Shown in pieces: positions 33,602 to 42,990 of a stretch of 54,061 nt of DNA. Under the pieces are notes generated by a model, which saw only the letters and a program-made list of their open reading frames with translations, had not been told where the DNA came from and ran no database searches. Made by a program: the position numbers and the translations under genes. Position 1 is the first letter of the stretch; each line of letters begins with the position of its first letter. This DNA is from a virus, in the IMG/VR virus record IMGVR_UViG_3300041809_003422, positions 1 through 54,061 of that record. The stretch is one strand, 5' to 3'.

Positions 33602-35839
33602 GTGACGACTCATGTCTATGGGATAGGAGGGGGCCGAACGTTCACGCGTATTGACGTGTGGACGCACTATTTCTCCTACCTGGAGACACTCGACGAGGTC
33701 TTGACCGACGCCCACCTTCGCAACGACGAGCAGGTCGTGTCCTGCACGATGCGCGCCGAGCGCGGCGGCGTGTGGACGGCGTCGCTGCGGATCAAGAATC
33801 CCGGACTGACGCTGTTCGCGCCTGGTCGGCAGATTTATTGCGCCATCATCGAGTCGCCCGATGGCACGATCGCCAACAGCCGAATTCTTGGCAAAGGACG
33901 AATCACTCCCGCCGTCAACGACATGACGGGGATGACGATCGATATCGAGGTCGTCTTCGCGCCGGCGAATCTGCGCGATCTGATCTGGCAGTTCTTGCTG
34001 TCGAGCAATCTGACGACCCTTCCGTGGTTCAATCCGGCCTACGACGATATCAGCTTCGACAAGCCCGAAGACGTCCTCAAGGCCTCTGGTCTGCTGCTGC
34101 ACGTCGACCCGGTGACGCACGTCATCTCGACCACCGATTCCCTGATCGGAGACGAGACCAACCTCGACAACAAATACGATTGGAAGAGCCTCAAGATCGA
34201 GACGAGCGGCGTCCCGCCAGTCCACCGTGTCAAGCTGCGTCTGGCGGTCGAGTGGACGCAGCACGCCCAGGGCGCGATCAACATCGCCCAGGCGCTGACC
34301 GATCCGACGACTGGCTGCATGGTGACGACGCTGTCGGGCGCCGTGTCGGATTTCATGCCGAATTCTATGCCGGGTCAGTATGTGACCTTCGCAAACGGCA
34401 CCGGGTGGACGCCAGACTATTCGCAGATCAGCGTTGATTACACTAAGTTTGGACCTTTCTATACGGGGAGAACTCGCCTCGTTCAGCAAACCCATTTCTA
34501 CTGGGCTTCCGACGCCAGCCATCAGGTCGTCGGCGGCGTCGACATGCCGGTGCCCGGTTATAAATCCGAACTGGTCGAGCAAGAGATCGACGAGTGCTGC
34601 TCGCTTTGGGGCTACAGCTACAAGTGCACGTTCGCCTGGTTCCGCTACGAATACACGCAGCAGCGTCGCGAGTTCGTGACGATCCTTTACGAATATCCTC
34701 TTCAGCCGGTCATCGGCACGCTCACTGAGCTTGATCTCGGCACGGTCAGTGTCACCGATCTGCTGACCAACTACCAGCCTAACCCTGCGCCTCCGCCGGC
34801 GTCGGACGCCTTCGGGAATTACGTCGCGCCGTGGGATCCCTTCATCGCGGTCCAGCCGTTCGACCCGTCGGCGATCTACATGACGGGCAATTTGGTGACG
34901 TTCGGCGACAACCTCTACCGCTGCACCGCCGACAACGTGCAGGGCAACTTCTATCAGCCGATCGGCGAGGGTCTGGCGGCCTACACCGGCCATCCGAATT
35001 GGATTCTGGTCGACCGGATTTCCGCGCTGTCGTCGCCGATCGCGCCGGCGTTTGTCGGCTCGTCTGCCGGCGGCATGTGCATAGAGCACGGCATCCTGCG
35101 GTGCCGCAACGCCGCGCGCGCCCGCTCGGAATATTTCACCGTCGCATTCGAGACGGATTGGGATCACGGCGTCCCTATCACTCTGCTCAATTCGGTGCGC
35201 ATCACGGCGCTGATCCGCACGACGGGCGTTGTCCAGCCGCTGCTCGGCAAGGTGCGCAAGATCGAGCGCGTGATCGATCCGATCAAGGGCAAACGCGTCA
35301 AGATCGAGATCGGCGTCTGTGTCGGCACCGGCTTCATGGGCTATCCGACGCCGGCGTTGATGGGCGATGCGTCGCCTGATTTTGCTGCATGGTTCAACGG
35401 CCAGACGACCGAGCTTTACGGAACCTTCAACTACTTCAACGGAGGTTGGCAGGGCTTGTTCCCAGGCCTGGCGGGCTTCACCGGCTACTATCCAGACTCG
35501 TCGATTCTTGGGTCGTTCGCGAACAATGACTACCTATGGACGGCCGCCAGCGACCCGGTGATCATTCCGGTTGACGCCTCTCAGCTTTCGAATCCAGGCT
35601 ACGCAGTGTGGAAGGTCGACCGCTACGGCACGGCGGCCGAGCAGTGCGCCGCGGCCACGTCTTACGCCATGTCCGGCATCGATCCGCGCGACGCGATCCG
35701 AGATAACCCGACGCATCTGGAGGTTTACATGCGCCCGCTGGTGAGCGAGGGCGTCATCCAGCGCAACGTCGACGTCGCCGCCGCCGCGACGGCGTCGGTG
35801 CGCGGCATTGATCTCTCGACGCCCGGAGGCGAGCCATGA
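33602..35839 (+). CDS. Tail tip / hub protein with carbohydrate-binding-like insert
   Basis: A 745-residue protein starting with GTG. The first 230 residues are a beta-rich hub-like part (SCTMRAERGGVWTASLRIKNPG...). Residues about 409-475 contain an insert of the pattern AIYMTGNLVTFGDNLYRCTADN...NWILVD, which resembles the small aromatic-rich carbohydrate-binding modules (CBM5/12-like: Y..G..V.....LY.C.......W). This could bind a surface polysaccharide. One AGTGATTCG element lies within. Confidence 0.6.
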   Translation: MTTHVYGIGGGRTFTRIDVWTHYFSYLETLDEVLTDAHLRNDEQVVSCTMRAERGGVWTASLRIKNPGLTLFAPGRQIYCAIIESPDGTIANSRILGKGRITPAVNDMTGMTIDIEVVFAPANLRDLIWQFLLSSNLTTLPWFNPAYDDISFDKPEDVLKASGLLLHVDPVTHVISTTDSLIGDETNLDNKYDWKSLKIETSGVPPVHRVKLRLAVEWTQHAQGAINIAQALTDPTTGCMVTTLSGAVSDFMPNSMPGQYVTFANGTGWTPDYSQISVDYTKFGPFYTGRTRLVQQTHFYWASDASHQVVGGVDMPVPGYKSELVEQEIDECCSLWGYSYKCTFAWFRYEYTQQRREFVTILYEYPLQPVIGTLTELDLGTVSVTDLLTNYQPNPAPPPASDAFGNYVAPWDPFIAVQPFDPSAIYMTGNLVTFGDNLYRCTADNVQGNFYQPIGEGLAAYTGHPNWILVDRISALSSPIAPAFVGSSAGGMCIEHGILRCRNAARARSEYFTVAFETDWDHGVPITLLNSVRITALIRTTGVVQPLLGKVRKIERVIDPIKGKRVKIEIGVCVGTGFMGYPTPALMGDASPDFAAWFNGQTTELYGTFNYFNGGWQGLFPGLAGFTGYYPDSSILGSFANNDYLWTAASDPVIIPVDASQLSNPGYAVWKVDRYGTAAEQCAAATSYAMSGIDPRDAIRDNPTHLEVYMRPLVSEGVIQRNVDVAAAATASVRGIDLSTPGGEP
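33898..33908 (-). repeat. AGTGATTCG element (perfect 11-mer)
   Basis: GAGTGATTCGT on the minus strand inside the tail-tip gene, read in sense as R-I-T. Confidence 0.8.
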
Positions 35840-36294
35840 GCAACCAACGCGCGCTGCTCAACACGATCATTGATGAGCGTCGGCGCGATCTGCGTCTGAC
35901 CGGTCGGCGCCCTGTGACGGCTCCGCCGCAGCAACTGATCCCCTATCAGCGCCCGCCGTTCGCGCCGGGTCCCCGCGTCGATTTCGCTGAGGTGTTTTTG
36001 GCCTATCCGGCGTGGTTTCAGCAGCCGAGGTTGTCGAATGAAGAATACTACGTCCAGGCCGACAGCAACCCTAAGGTCGGCCGCGATTGGGCCTATTCCG
36101 AGCAAGCCCATGGCAATAATTACGCCCCGTTCCTCACCGGCATCGGCGACCCGGCGCCGGAGCCGATCAGCACCGAGGCATCCCAGCCGCAGATGAATTA
36201 CGTGGCGACTGCCAACTCTGCGTTGACGATGGACCCTGCTTCCTACGGCGGCTTGAGTGACCCGACGCTCTACGCCCAGCCGACTTTGCCTTGA
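35836..36294 (+). CDS. Hypothetical tail protein
   Basis: A 152-residue Pro/Tyr-rich protein starting in an ATGA overlap with the tail-tip gene. It begins with a short basic helix (IIDERRRDLRLTGRRP) and then has little predicted regular structure. Probably a tail-tip accessory; function unknown. Confidence 0.5.
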   Translation: MSNQRALLNTIIDERRRDLRLTGRRPVTAPPQQLIPYQRPPFAPGPRVDFAEVFLAYPAWFQQPRLSNEEYYVQADSNPKVGRDWAYSEQAHGNNYAPFLTGIGDPAPEPISTEASQPQMNYVATANSALTMDPASYGGLSDPTLYAQPTLP

Positions 36295-36303
36295 GGTGAC
36301 CCC

Positions 36304-36957
36304 ATGACCGCTGATCAAGTCATTGCCCAACTGACGACCCTCCAGGCGACTGTGGAGGCGCTGCAAGCTGGCGCGGCGTCGCCGGCGCTCGGCTTCGCCA
36401 AATCGACCGACGGAAAGAGCCTGCTGGTGCAGCAGGGCGGCGTGACGGTGCAGACCATCACGCTGCCGACGTGGTTCAATTGGCGCAACACGTGGATCAC
36501 CGCGACGGCCTTCGCGCCTGGCGATGCATTCTATTCGAATGGGTCATCCTATTACACGCTGCTCCAGCACAACTCGACGACGATCGCCGCCGACCTGGCC
36601 GCCGGCAAGATCACGCCGATCGCACTCAAGGGCGCGCCGGGATTCAATTTCACCGGCACCTTCAACGTCACACGGCAATATTATATCGGCGATGCCGTGC
36701 AGTTGCTCGACGGCACGCTGAACGTCTACGTCGCCGTCTACCCGCCGCCGGTCGGCACGGCGCCGGCCGCTGGATCGGCATATTGGGGCCTCGCGATTGC
36801 CGCGCTGCCGCTGTCGTCGCACTGGATCAAGGACACCGGGCGCAACGATTATCTCGACTCGATCATCGCCGATATCTACGCGCAGCTTGCGTCAATGAAC
36901 GGCATCATCAACTCGATCAACAACAAATTGCATACGGCCGGAATCACCGGATTCTGA
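36304..36957 (+). CDS. Tail protein with two carbohydrate-binding-like modules
   Basis: A 217-residue protein. Residues 1-25 form a short coiled coil (ADQVIAQLTTLQATVEALQAG). Two successive modules follow (about 59-95, NTWITATAFAPGDAFYSNGSSYYTLL; about 113-160, GTFNVTRQYYIGDAVQLLDG...YVAV) with the aromatic W/Y.G..V/F...Y pattern also seen in the large tail-tip protein. The C terminus is another coiled coil. It probably forms a trimeric receptor- or sugar-binding appendage. Confidence 0.6.
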   Translation: MTADQVIAQLTTLQATVEALQAGAASPALGFAKSTDGKSLLVQQGGVTVQTITLPTWFNWRNTWITATAFAPGDAFYSNGSSYYTLLQHNSTTIAADLAAGKITPIALKGAPGFNFTGTFNVTRQYYIGDAVQLLDGTLNVYVAVYPPPVGTAPAAGSAYWGLAIAALPLSSHWIKDTGRNDYLDSIIADIYAQLASMNGIINSINNKLHTAGITGF

Positions 36958-37325
36958 TGGCCTTGACGTTTGCGCGACGCCGACCGAGCCCCTTTGACAT
37001 GACGTCGAAGGGGACCAACACACACAACTATTTCCAGCCTCGCTCGCTGGCCGGCGCCAGGCCGGAGTTGGTGCGTCTGATCCTCAAGGCGATCGGCGAC
37101 CTGCCCGCATGGCAGATCGAGAAGCGCATGCGCGTGCGCTTTACGCGGCGTGACCTTTACGAACTGCGCGAAGGCGCCGAAGACGGCCGATTCTCTTTTT
37201 CCAGGCTGGTCGTCATGGCGGAGAAGCTTGGCGTCAAGATCGATATCACCGCTTCTTTAGGACCCACGCCGGTCGAGAATCGTCCGCACGTCGACCGGCA
37301 CGAACTCGGTCGCAAGGTCGCCTGA
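36957..37325 (+). CDS. Hypothetical protein with HTH-like segment
   Basis: A 122-residue protein whose ATG overlaps the previous stop (TGATG). The central region (LPAWQIEKRMRVRFTRRDLYELREGAEDGRFSFSRLVVMAEKLG) resembles a Cro/C1-type helix-turn-helix. It is the last gene of the late operon, and its 3' end overlaps the convergent primase-helicase gene by 69 bases. Confidence 0.5.
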   Translation: MALTFARRRPSPFDMTSKGTNTHNYFQPRSLAGARPELVRLILKAIGDLPAWQIEKRMRVRFTRRDLYELREGAEDGRFSFSRLVVMAEKLGVKIDITASLGPTPVENRPHVDRHELGRKVA

Positions 37326-40300
37326 CGACGCCGCCTGGATGAGCCGCGACCCCTTCTTGATCTCGCCGCGCGCCACTGCGCCGACCATCGTCGTCTCGCG
37401 GGCCGCGCATTCGCGGCTGCGGCGCTGCTCCAGCGTGCCGACGACCGCCTCGAATTTCACGTCTTGCGGGAACGGCTTCGCGGCTGTTCTGGAGCCGCAG
37501 ACCTCGATAACCTTGACGCCGGCGTCTAGGTCGACGCGGCGCTTGTAGCCGTGATTGGCGTTGATGATCCATGCCGCCGGGTCGTCGACGAAGGCTGGCA
37601 CATACGATTCTTTGTGGACCGTGACGCCGAGTGATTCGTCGATCAATTCGTAGACGTATTTGGCGAATCCCTTGCCGACGCGCGACTTGAGGCCGTCCTT
37701 GGTCATCGGTGTCAGCACCCGGTCGACGATTTCGAGCGAGCCAGCGCCGAGGTCTGGCGCGACGGCGGCGGTGGTGCGCGGGTCGGCGATGCGGGCTCTC
37801 CGGATCGCTTCGAAGGCCTCGGAATCCTTGGCGATATCGTCAATGTGGACGAGGTCGTCGACGATGCAATCCTCGGGGATCGAGGTGCCGAGCATGACAG
37901 CCAGCGGCGCTTCGCCTTCGCGGAAGACGGTGCGTAGGCGGCCGAAGAACTGGTCGATCTCTTCTTCGCGGTATTGCCGCTGGACAATGCTCGCCCAATG
38001 CCCCTGGTGTTTGGGGACAAGAATCACCTCGTCGACGCCGTCGCGCTTCTTGACGACGAGCGGCGCCATCAGCGGCCGAAGTTCCTTGCCGTCGTCGTCG
38101 AGCCCGTTGCCGTTGCGATCAATAGGTTCTTCGGGCTCCAGGTCGTCGTAAGTCAGCGCGCCGACGATGCCGTCGATAAACTGGATCGGCATGTCCATGC
38201 GGCCGACGCAGAGCGCGTAGGAGTGCAGCTTGGCGTCGTCGCGGCCGCGCAGGTCGCCGAAATGCATGTCGTCGACGTTATCAGTGTGGGCGTAGATCGA
38301 GTTCATTTCCGCCCGGATCGGCTTGGCGAACGCCTCGATGCCGCGACCGAAACCGAACATCAGACCCATCTTCGACCGCACCTGATTGACCTTGTTTTGC
38401 CGTATCGCGGCATAGAGGCCGCCGCGCGAGCCTCCTTTGTGCGCCGCCGGCGACAGCGACTGATTCGAGTAGGTGGAATCGATGACGGCAATCGTCCGCT
38501 GGTGCATCGCGCCTTTGACGCGGACGGTCTCGACCTTGCGGCCTTCCCACAGCTTGGCGATGATTTCTTCATGTCCGGAGGCGTCGAGCATCAGCGTCGG
38601 CAGCTTGCCGAAATTGTTCTCTTGGCGCCACGACAGACGCAGCGACGGATCGCCGCCGGGCCCGTTGACCCATTGTAGCCGCTTGTCGCTTTTGCCCCTG
38701 GCGCGTGGCGTGTAGCTGCCAAGAAGACCGGTTTCCTCGGCCAGGCGCAGGTGCGGCCGGTCGAACTCGACGGCCAGCATGCGCTCTTGCAGGATTTTCC
38801 ATGCCCGCCACTCTGCGGCGATCTTTGATCCCTGCGGCTGTTCGACGAGCTTTTTCGCGCCCATCAGCGTCATCCCAGGCGTCACCTTGCGATGGGCGTC
38901 CATGGCGTTCGAGCAGACCTGGATCGCGTCGGCGACAAGTTGCTTGCCGGTGATCGTCTCCTTGCCGCTGCCGAGAACGGTGTCGAGCAGCGCGACGGCG
39001 GGGTCGCCTTTGACGGCGGCGGCGCGCAGGACGACTTTGCATGCGTCGTCGTGGCCTCGCAGGATGTGCTCAGGCTGGATGCCGACCGCCTTCTGATGCT
39101 TCAAAGTGCGCGGTAGCGGGCGTGGAAGCTTGAATGTGTCGATCGGAATCGTCGTCGAGGCGACGAGTCCGGTCCATGCGCGCTCGTCGATCACGACGGC
39201 CGCGACCTCTTTAAGCTGCGCCGGGATTTTGGTGTCGAGGAACGCCGTCGGGCACAGCACCAGGTCGACATGTTCGATCTGCCGCTTCTGCATCTGATAG
39301 GGGCAGGTCTCATAGTGCGAGCAGTAGGTCGTCTCGCCGTCCTGGCCCTCGGATTCGCAGAGAGTCGACGTGCTGTAGCCGGCGCCTTGGAGGGTCGTGA
39401 TGATCTCCTGGCCGAGGGCGCATTTCCGCGCCTTGCCTTCCATGGTCATCACCCGCAGACCGGCTTGGCGAATTTGAACCGCCTCGCCCTCAAGGTCGTC
39501 GTCGCCGACGCCGGCGTAGCCCTTGACGGTGGTGATGTTCTTATAGGACGGCATCATCATCAGGATTGGCTTGCCGAGCCGGCCCTTTTCGGCGATCTGG
39601 TCGCGCAGCATCCTGACGAAAGCCGAGGTCTTTCCGGCGCCGGCCGGCGCGATCATCAGGCGCACCGTGTCTAGCGCCGCCTTGGCTTCGTCGTCCTCGT
39701 CGCGCACCGCCTTCCAGAGAAGATCGAGCCACGTCTGAATGCCGTCGACGACCTCGTCGCGAACGCGCGACGTCTCCGGGGCGCGGTCCTTCAATAGGGC
39801 GCGCTCGGCGCGCTTCTGCTCCGCCCCCTCAGTGATTCGTTCGACGACTTTGATCGGCGTCCGCTGGGCGACCGGGACCAGCAGCGCGGCGATATCCTCG
39901 TCGTCCGACGCCGTCGACACGGCGCTGACCGGCGTCGAGATCGTGCCGTCGTCGCCGCGATAGACGATGCGGGTCTTGAACTCGCCGCTGGCGACGCGGG
40001 CCATGGTGCGGCGCAGCTTCTCGGCGATCTGTCCGCGCAGCCGGTTATCCCAGCCGTCGAGCGATAGGTGCTCGATCGCCTCGGCCTCAATGGCTGCGGC
40101 GAGTGATTCGTATGACGCGTTCGGGTTGAACGCCGCCCAGTCTCCTACGCGGCGATTGATCCAGCCCTCACGGCCGTCGACCACCTTGCCTCCGACGATG
40201 CGGACGCCGCTGACAGCGTTGACGCCGGCCGGCTTGATCAGGTCGCCGACGACAATTGCGCGGTCGAGCGGCTGACCGGGTCCCGACGATGCCCGTGGCG

Positions 40301-41030
40301 GGGTCGCAATGCGATAGCGGGCGTCTTCATTCAGCGCGACGACGAAGGCGTCCAGCTTCGCATCGTCGACGATCTGGGCGTCGGTGATCGGATGCGTCGC
40401 CGGCTCATGCCTCCGCAGCCATGTGAACGTGCCGCCGGTGCGGTGGTGATAGCCGTAGGCGGTAAATGACGATCCTTCACCGAGGATTTCGATGCCGCCG
40501 AGCCGCGCGTCGGCGAATTTCATCGGGCGCTTGGGCGTTGCACCGTCGAAGCGATAGAGCAACAACACTTTCGGCGCCTGGCCGACGCGGACAAATGGCG
40601 TGTCGCCAAGGACGCGGCGGGCGATCTGCTCGATATCCCAGGACGCCCGCGCGTCGACGACGTCGATATCGAGGGCGACGAAGCCGCGGCAGATGATGGC
40701 GACGTTGTGGGTCGGGCACTCGGCGCGCCAGGAGTCGACCTCGGCCTTTGTCGGCTGGCGGCGCTTGAGGTCGGACCACTTCAACATCGCCCGGTCGACG
40801 ACGCCCGGCTGGCGCGCCGAGGTCATCTGCTGCGGGTAAAAGCTCCAGCCCTGGCGCAACAGCATCGGCGCCATTTGGGAGAAATAGGGTAGGGCGGCGT
40901 CTTTGCGCGAGTCTTTCTCGGACGCGCCATGCATCAATGTAGCGGCAGCGAACGCAGCGCGCAGTGCAGCGTCGATATCCTTGGGAGGATCGACACGCGA
41001 CTCAGCGCGAAATGGCTCCGCAAGATTCAC
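37257..41030 (-). CDS. Primase-polymerase fused to Fe-S-type helicase
   Basis: A 1257-residue replication protein. Residues about 55-205 look like an archaeo-eukaryotic primase-polymerase domain: GWSFYPQQ, then W..L..R.PT..EV..W....P.HNVAI, the catalytic VALDIDV (D121, D123), and GIEILGEGSSFTAYGYHH. Residues about 455 on form a P-loop helicase: Walker A APAGAGKT (461-468), and Walker B-like VVIDERAW (615-619). Four cysteines between them (C537, C558, C570 in TTYCSHY, C576 in ETCPYQ) are spaced like the Fe-S cluster of XPD/DinG helicases. It likely primes and unwinds phage DNA. Three AGTGATTCG elements lie within it. Confidence 0.75.
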   Translation of the reverse strand: MNLAEPFRAESRVDPPKDIDAALRAAFAAATLMHGASEKDSRKDAALPYFSQMAPMLLRQGWSFYPQQMTSARQPGVVDRAMLKWSDLKRRQPTKAEVDSWRAECPTHNVAIICRGFVALDIDVVDARASWDIEQIARRVLGDTPFVRVGQAPKVLLLYRFDGATPKRPMKFADARLGGIEILGEGSSFTAYGYHHRTGGTFTWLRRHEPATHPITDAQIVDDAKLDAFVVALNEDARYRIATPPRASSGPGQPLDRAIVVGDLIKPAGVNAVSGVRIVGGKVVDGREGWINRRVGDWAAFNPNASYESLAAAIEAEAIEHLSLDGWDNRLRGQIAEKLRRTMARVASGEFKTRIVYRGDDGTISTPVSAVSTASDDEDIAALLVPVAQRTPIKVVERITEGAEQKRAERALLKDRAPETSRVRDEVVDGIQTWLDLLWKAVRDEDDEAKAALDTVRLMIAPAGAGKTSAFVRMLRDQIAEKGRLGKPILMMMPSYKNITTVKGYAGVGDDDLEGEAVQIRQAGLRVMTMEGKARKCALGQEIITTLQGAGYSTSTLCESEGQDGETTYCSHYETCPYQMQKRQIEHVDLVLCPTAFLDTKIPAQLKEVAAVVIDERAWTGLVASTTIPIDTFKLPRPLPRTLKHQKAVGIQPEHILRGHDDACKVVLRAAAVKGDPAVALLDTVLGSGKETITGKQLVADAIQVCSNAMDAHRKVTPGMTLMGAKKLVEQPQGSKIAAEWRAWKILQERMLAVEFDRPHLRLAEETGLLGSYTPRARGKSDKRLQWVNGPGGDPSLRLSWRQENNFGKLPTLMLDASGHEEIIAKLWEGRKVETVRVKGAMHQRTIAVIDSTYSNQSLSPAAHKGGSRGGLYAAIRQNKVNQVRSKMGLMFGFGRGIEAFAKPIRAEMNSIYAHTDNVDDMHFGDLRGRDDAKLHSYALCVGRMDMPIQFIDGIVGALTYDDLEPEEPIDRNGNGLDDDGKELRPLMAPLVVKKRDGVDEVILVPKHQGHWASIVQRQYREEEIDQFFGRLRTVFREGEAPLAVMLGTSIPEDCIVDDLVHIDDIAKDSEAFEAIRRARIADPRTTAAVAPDLGAGSLEIVDRVLTPMTKDGLKSRVGKGFAKYVYELIDESLGVTVHKESYVPAFVDDPAAWIINANHGYKRRVDLDAGVKVIEVCGSRTAAKPFPQDVKFEAVVGTLEQRRSRECAARETTMVGAVARGEIKKGSRLIQAASSGDLATEFVPVDVRTILDRRGS
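37629..37639 (+). repeat. AGTGATTCG element (perfect 11-mer)
   Basis: GAGTGATTCGT on the plus strand, antisense to the primase-helicase gene, which reads it as D-E-S-L. Confidence 0.8.
39830..39840 (+). repeat. AGTGATTCG element
   Basis: CAGTGATTCGT, a 10 of 11 match, within the primase-helicase gene, which reads it as R-I-T-E. Confidence 0.75.
40101..40111 (+). repeat. AGTGATTCG element (perfect 11-mer)
   Basis: GAGTGATTCGT within the primase-helicase gene, which reads it as Y-E-S-L. Confidence 0.8.
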
Positions 41031-41302
41031 GGTATGCTATCCGAGTGCCATGGTTACGACTGCGTAGATTGCGCTGCGAGCAAGATATCGTCTGCCGTTT
41101 CTTCAAGCATGATGGCATCCGATCTGGCGGTTTCCGCCTTGTGACAAGGATGGCGCCGACAATGGCACAGCGCAACGGCGCGCTGCATGCCACGCCGCAA
41201 ATACAAAAAATCGGCAACGCGCTCGTCAACGATTTTTGCATTTGTCGATTTTGACGCTCTCGCCAATTGACGTTTGCGCGAAATCGACTCAGCCCCGAAA
41301 CC
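41031..41302. promoter_or_regulatory. Divergent region beside the primase-helicase
   Basis: A 270-base non-coding stretch between the leftward primase-helicase and the rightward RuvC-like gene. Its right part is AT-rich. CAAATACAAAAAATCG (41198-41213) and CGATTTTTGCATTTG (41230-41244) form an imperfect inverted repeat with a 16-base loop, and TTTGACG / TTGACG motifs follow. It must contain two divergent promoters; it is also a reasonable place for a replication origin. Confidence 0.45.
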
Positions 41303-41800
41303 ATGACGAATTTAGCGCTCGATCTGGCGCGCGTCAGCGGGGCCGCCTGGGAAGTCGACGGCGTCTACGTGACGATGTGCTTCACGCTCGGCAAGAGAGG
41401 CGATGTCGACGGTCACGTCGTCTGCCTTTACGGGATTCTGCGCTCTTTGGTTGCCTCGGTTCGGCCGGAGAAGATCGTCTGCGAAAACGACATTGGTCGC
41501 GGCTCCGGCTCAAGGACCTTGCAGGCTTATCATACGGTCGCTCGACTGGTCGCGGCGGAGTTCGGGATTCCATTCGAGTACGGCCTAAACTCGTCAAGCG
41601 CGCGGCGTCACGCGTTCGGTACGTCCATAGCTGACAAGGAACTGGCAGCACGTCACGCGCGCTTGATCTTTCCGATTCCTCGGTCGGCTACGGCTGACGA
41701 GATCGACGCCATCATCCTTCTTGAAGCGGTCAAGGCGCTCGACAAAGAGCGAGCCTTCGCCGCCATGACCAAGAAACAACGCAAACGGAGGGCAGCGTGA
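41303..41800 (+). CDS. RuvC-like Holliday junction endonuclease
   Basis: A 165-residue protein starting at ATG 41303; an in-frame ATG at 41267 lies in the non-coding region and has no ribosome site. RuvC-type nucleases cleave four-way junctions, here to debranch phage DNA before packaging. The fold signature is present: NLALDLARVSG (first Asp), EKIVCEND (Glu), and ADEIDAIIL (last Asp), with the middle SRTLQAYHTVARLVAAEFG helix. It ends in a basic tail. Confidence 0.7.
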   Translation: MTNLALDLARVSGAAWEVDGVYVTMCFTLGKRGDVDGHVVCLYGILRSLVASVRPEKIVCENDIGRGSGSRTLQAYHTVARLVAAEFGIPFEYGLNSSSARRHAFGTSIADKELAARHARLIFPIPRSATADEIDAIILLEAVKALDKERAFAAMTKKQRKRRAA

Positions 41801-42990
41801 CCTACGCTATCGCCCCATCGATCATCGATTCCGCCAAGAAAATCGCCGTCCGCGAGGGTATGGAGACGGCTGCCATCCTCGCCGTCATCAGCACGGAGAC
41901 GGGCGGTCAGCCGTTCGAAGCCGACGGACGCACGCCGATCGTGCTGTGCGAGCCCGCCGTCTTCTACCACCAGCTTCCTGCCGCTTCGCGCGCCGAGGCG
42001 GTCAAAGAAGGTTTGGCCTATCCGACGTGGGATCCACACGGCTACCGCGACCAGGGCACCAGCGCCGGCCGCGAGGCGCGGTTCGCGCGGATGAAGGCTT
42101 TCGACGAGGCTGCCGCCTACCGCAGCGTCAGCATGGGACTCATGCAAATCATGGGTTTCAACGCAGACGAAGCCGACTGCGGCGACGCCAAATCGATGTA
42201 CGAAGCGATGGTCGGCAGCGTCGACGTGATGATCGACTGCGGCGTCCGCTTCCTCAAGCACACCGGAATCTCGAATGCGCTGGCCGCCCAGGATTGGGCT
42301 GACGCCGCGCGCCTCTACAACGGCGCCGGCTACAAGCGCAACGCCTACGACGTCAAGTTGGCCGAGGCCTACGCGCACTGGCACACCGCGCTCAATTCCG
42401 GCCAGATCGTGCCGTCGACCAATCCCAAGGTGCTGTCGCTCGGCAACCAGGGTCCGGCGGTCGCCGATCTGCAAAAGAGCCTGTCCGACAAGGGCTACGC
42501 AATCCACCAGGACGCCTATTACGGCCCGGAGACGCAGGGCGTCGTTGCCGCATTTCAAGTTCACCACGGAATCCCGGCCGACGGCATCGCCGGCGAGAAC
42601 ACGGTGGCCGCCATCGCCGCCGCGGCTCCGCAGCCGGCCGGCGCGCCCGATCCCGAGGTCGTCCAGGCTGCCGTCAAGTCGACGGCCGTCGTTCAGCACG
42701 GCTGGTACGCCAAGCGCGCCCTTGAGGCGTCCGGCGTCGGCCTCCTGTCGGGCAACGTCGACCTCAGCGGCGTCAACTCGGCGCTCGACAAGTTCGACCA
42801 GGCCAAGTCGACCTGGGAGCGCGTCAGCGACGTGTTCGGCGACGTGTCCACGGCGGCTGCCAATTGGCTGCCCCACGCGCTGTCGACGCCGCATGTCGCT
42901 ATGGGCGTCGTCGCGATCGCGGCCGGCTGGTTCTTCGTCCATTCGATGCAGGCGGCTCACAAGGCCTCCGAAGAGGGAGCAGTCGCATGA
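41797..42990 (+). CDS. Endolysin: N-acetylmuramidase with peptidoglycan-binding domain and C-terminal membrane segment
   Basis: A 397-residue protein starting with GTG. Residues 1-190 match the muramidase type with LAVISTETGG (likely catalytic E34) and the VLCEPAVFYHQL motif, ending in an IMGFNADEA/YNGAGY region. Residues about 208-275 are a peptidoglycan-binding domain (VLSLGNQGPAVADLQKSLSDKG...DGIAGENTVAAI). A predicted membrane helix (HVAMGVVAIAAGWFFVH) lies near the C terminus, unusual for an endolysin and suggesting membrane tethering. It begins the lysis cassette. Confidence 0.85.
   Translation: MTYAIAPSIIDSAKKIAVREGMETAAILAVISTETGGQPFEADGRTPIVLCEPAVFYHQLPAASRAEAVKEGLAYPTWDPHGYRDQGTSAGREARFARMKAFDEAAAYRSVSMGLMQIMGFNADEADCGDAKSMYEAMVGSVDVMIDCGVRFLKHTGISNALAAQDWADAARLYNGAGYKRNAYDVKLAEAYAHWHTALNSGQIVPSTNPKVLSLGNQGPAVADLQKSLSDKGYAIHQDAYYGPETQGVVAAFQVHHGIPADGIAGENTVAAIAAAAPQPAGAPDPEVVQAAVKSTAVVQHGWYAKRALEASGVGLLSGNVDLSGVNSALDKFDQAKSTWERVSDVFGDVSTAAANWLPHALSTPHVAMGVVAIAAGWFFVHSMQAAHKASEEGAVA

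Noticed and set aside
33500-35167. Long antisense open frame (555 codons), and similar ones at 19441-20790, 24703-26070, 30785-31984 and 41653-42960
   Set aside because: They lie opposite confident structural or lysis genes and have the Arg/Asp/Gly-rich composition typical of antisense frames in GC-rich DNA.
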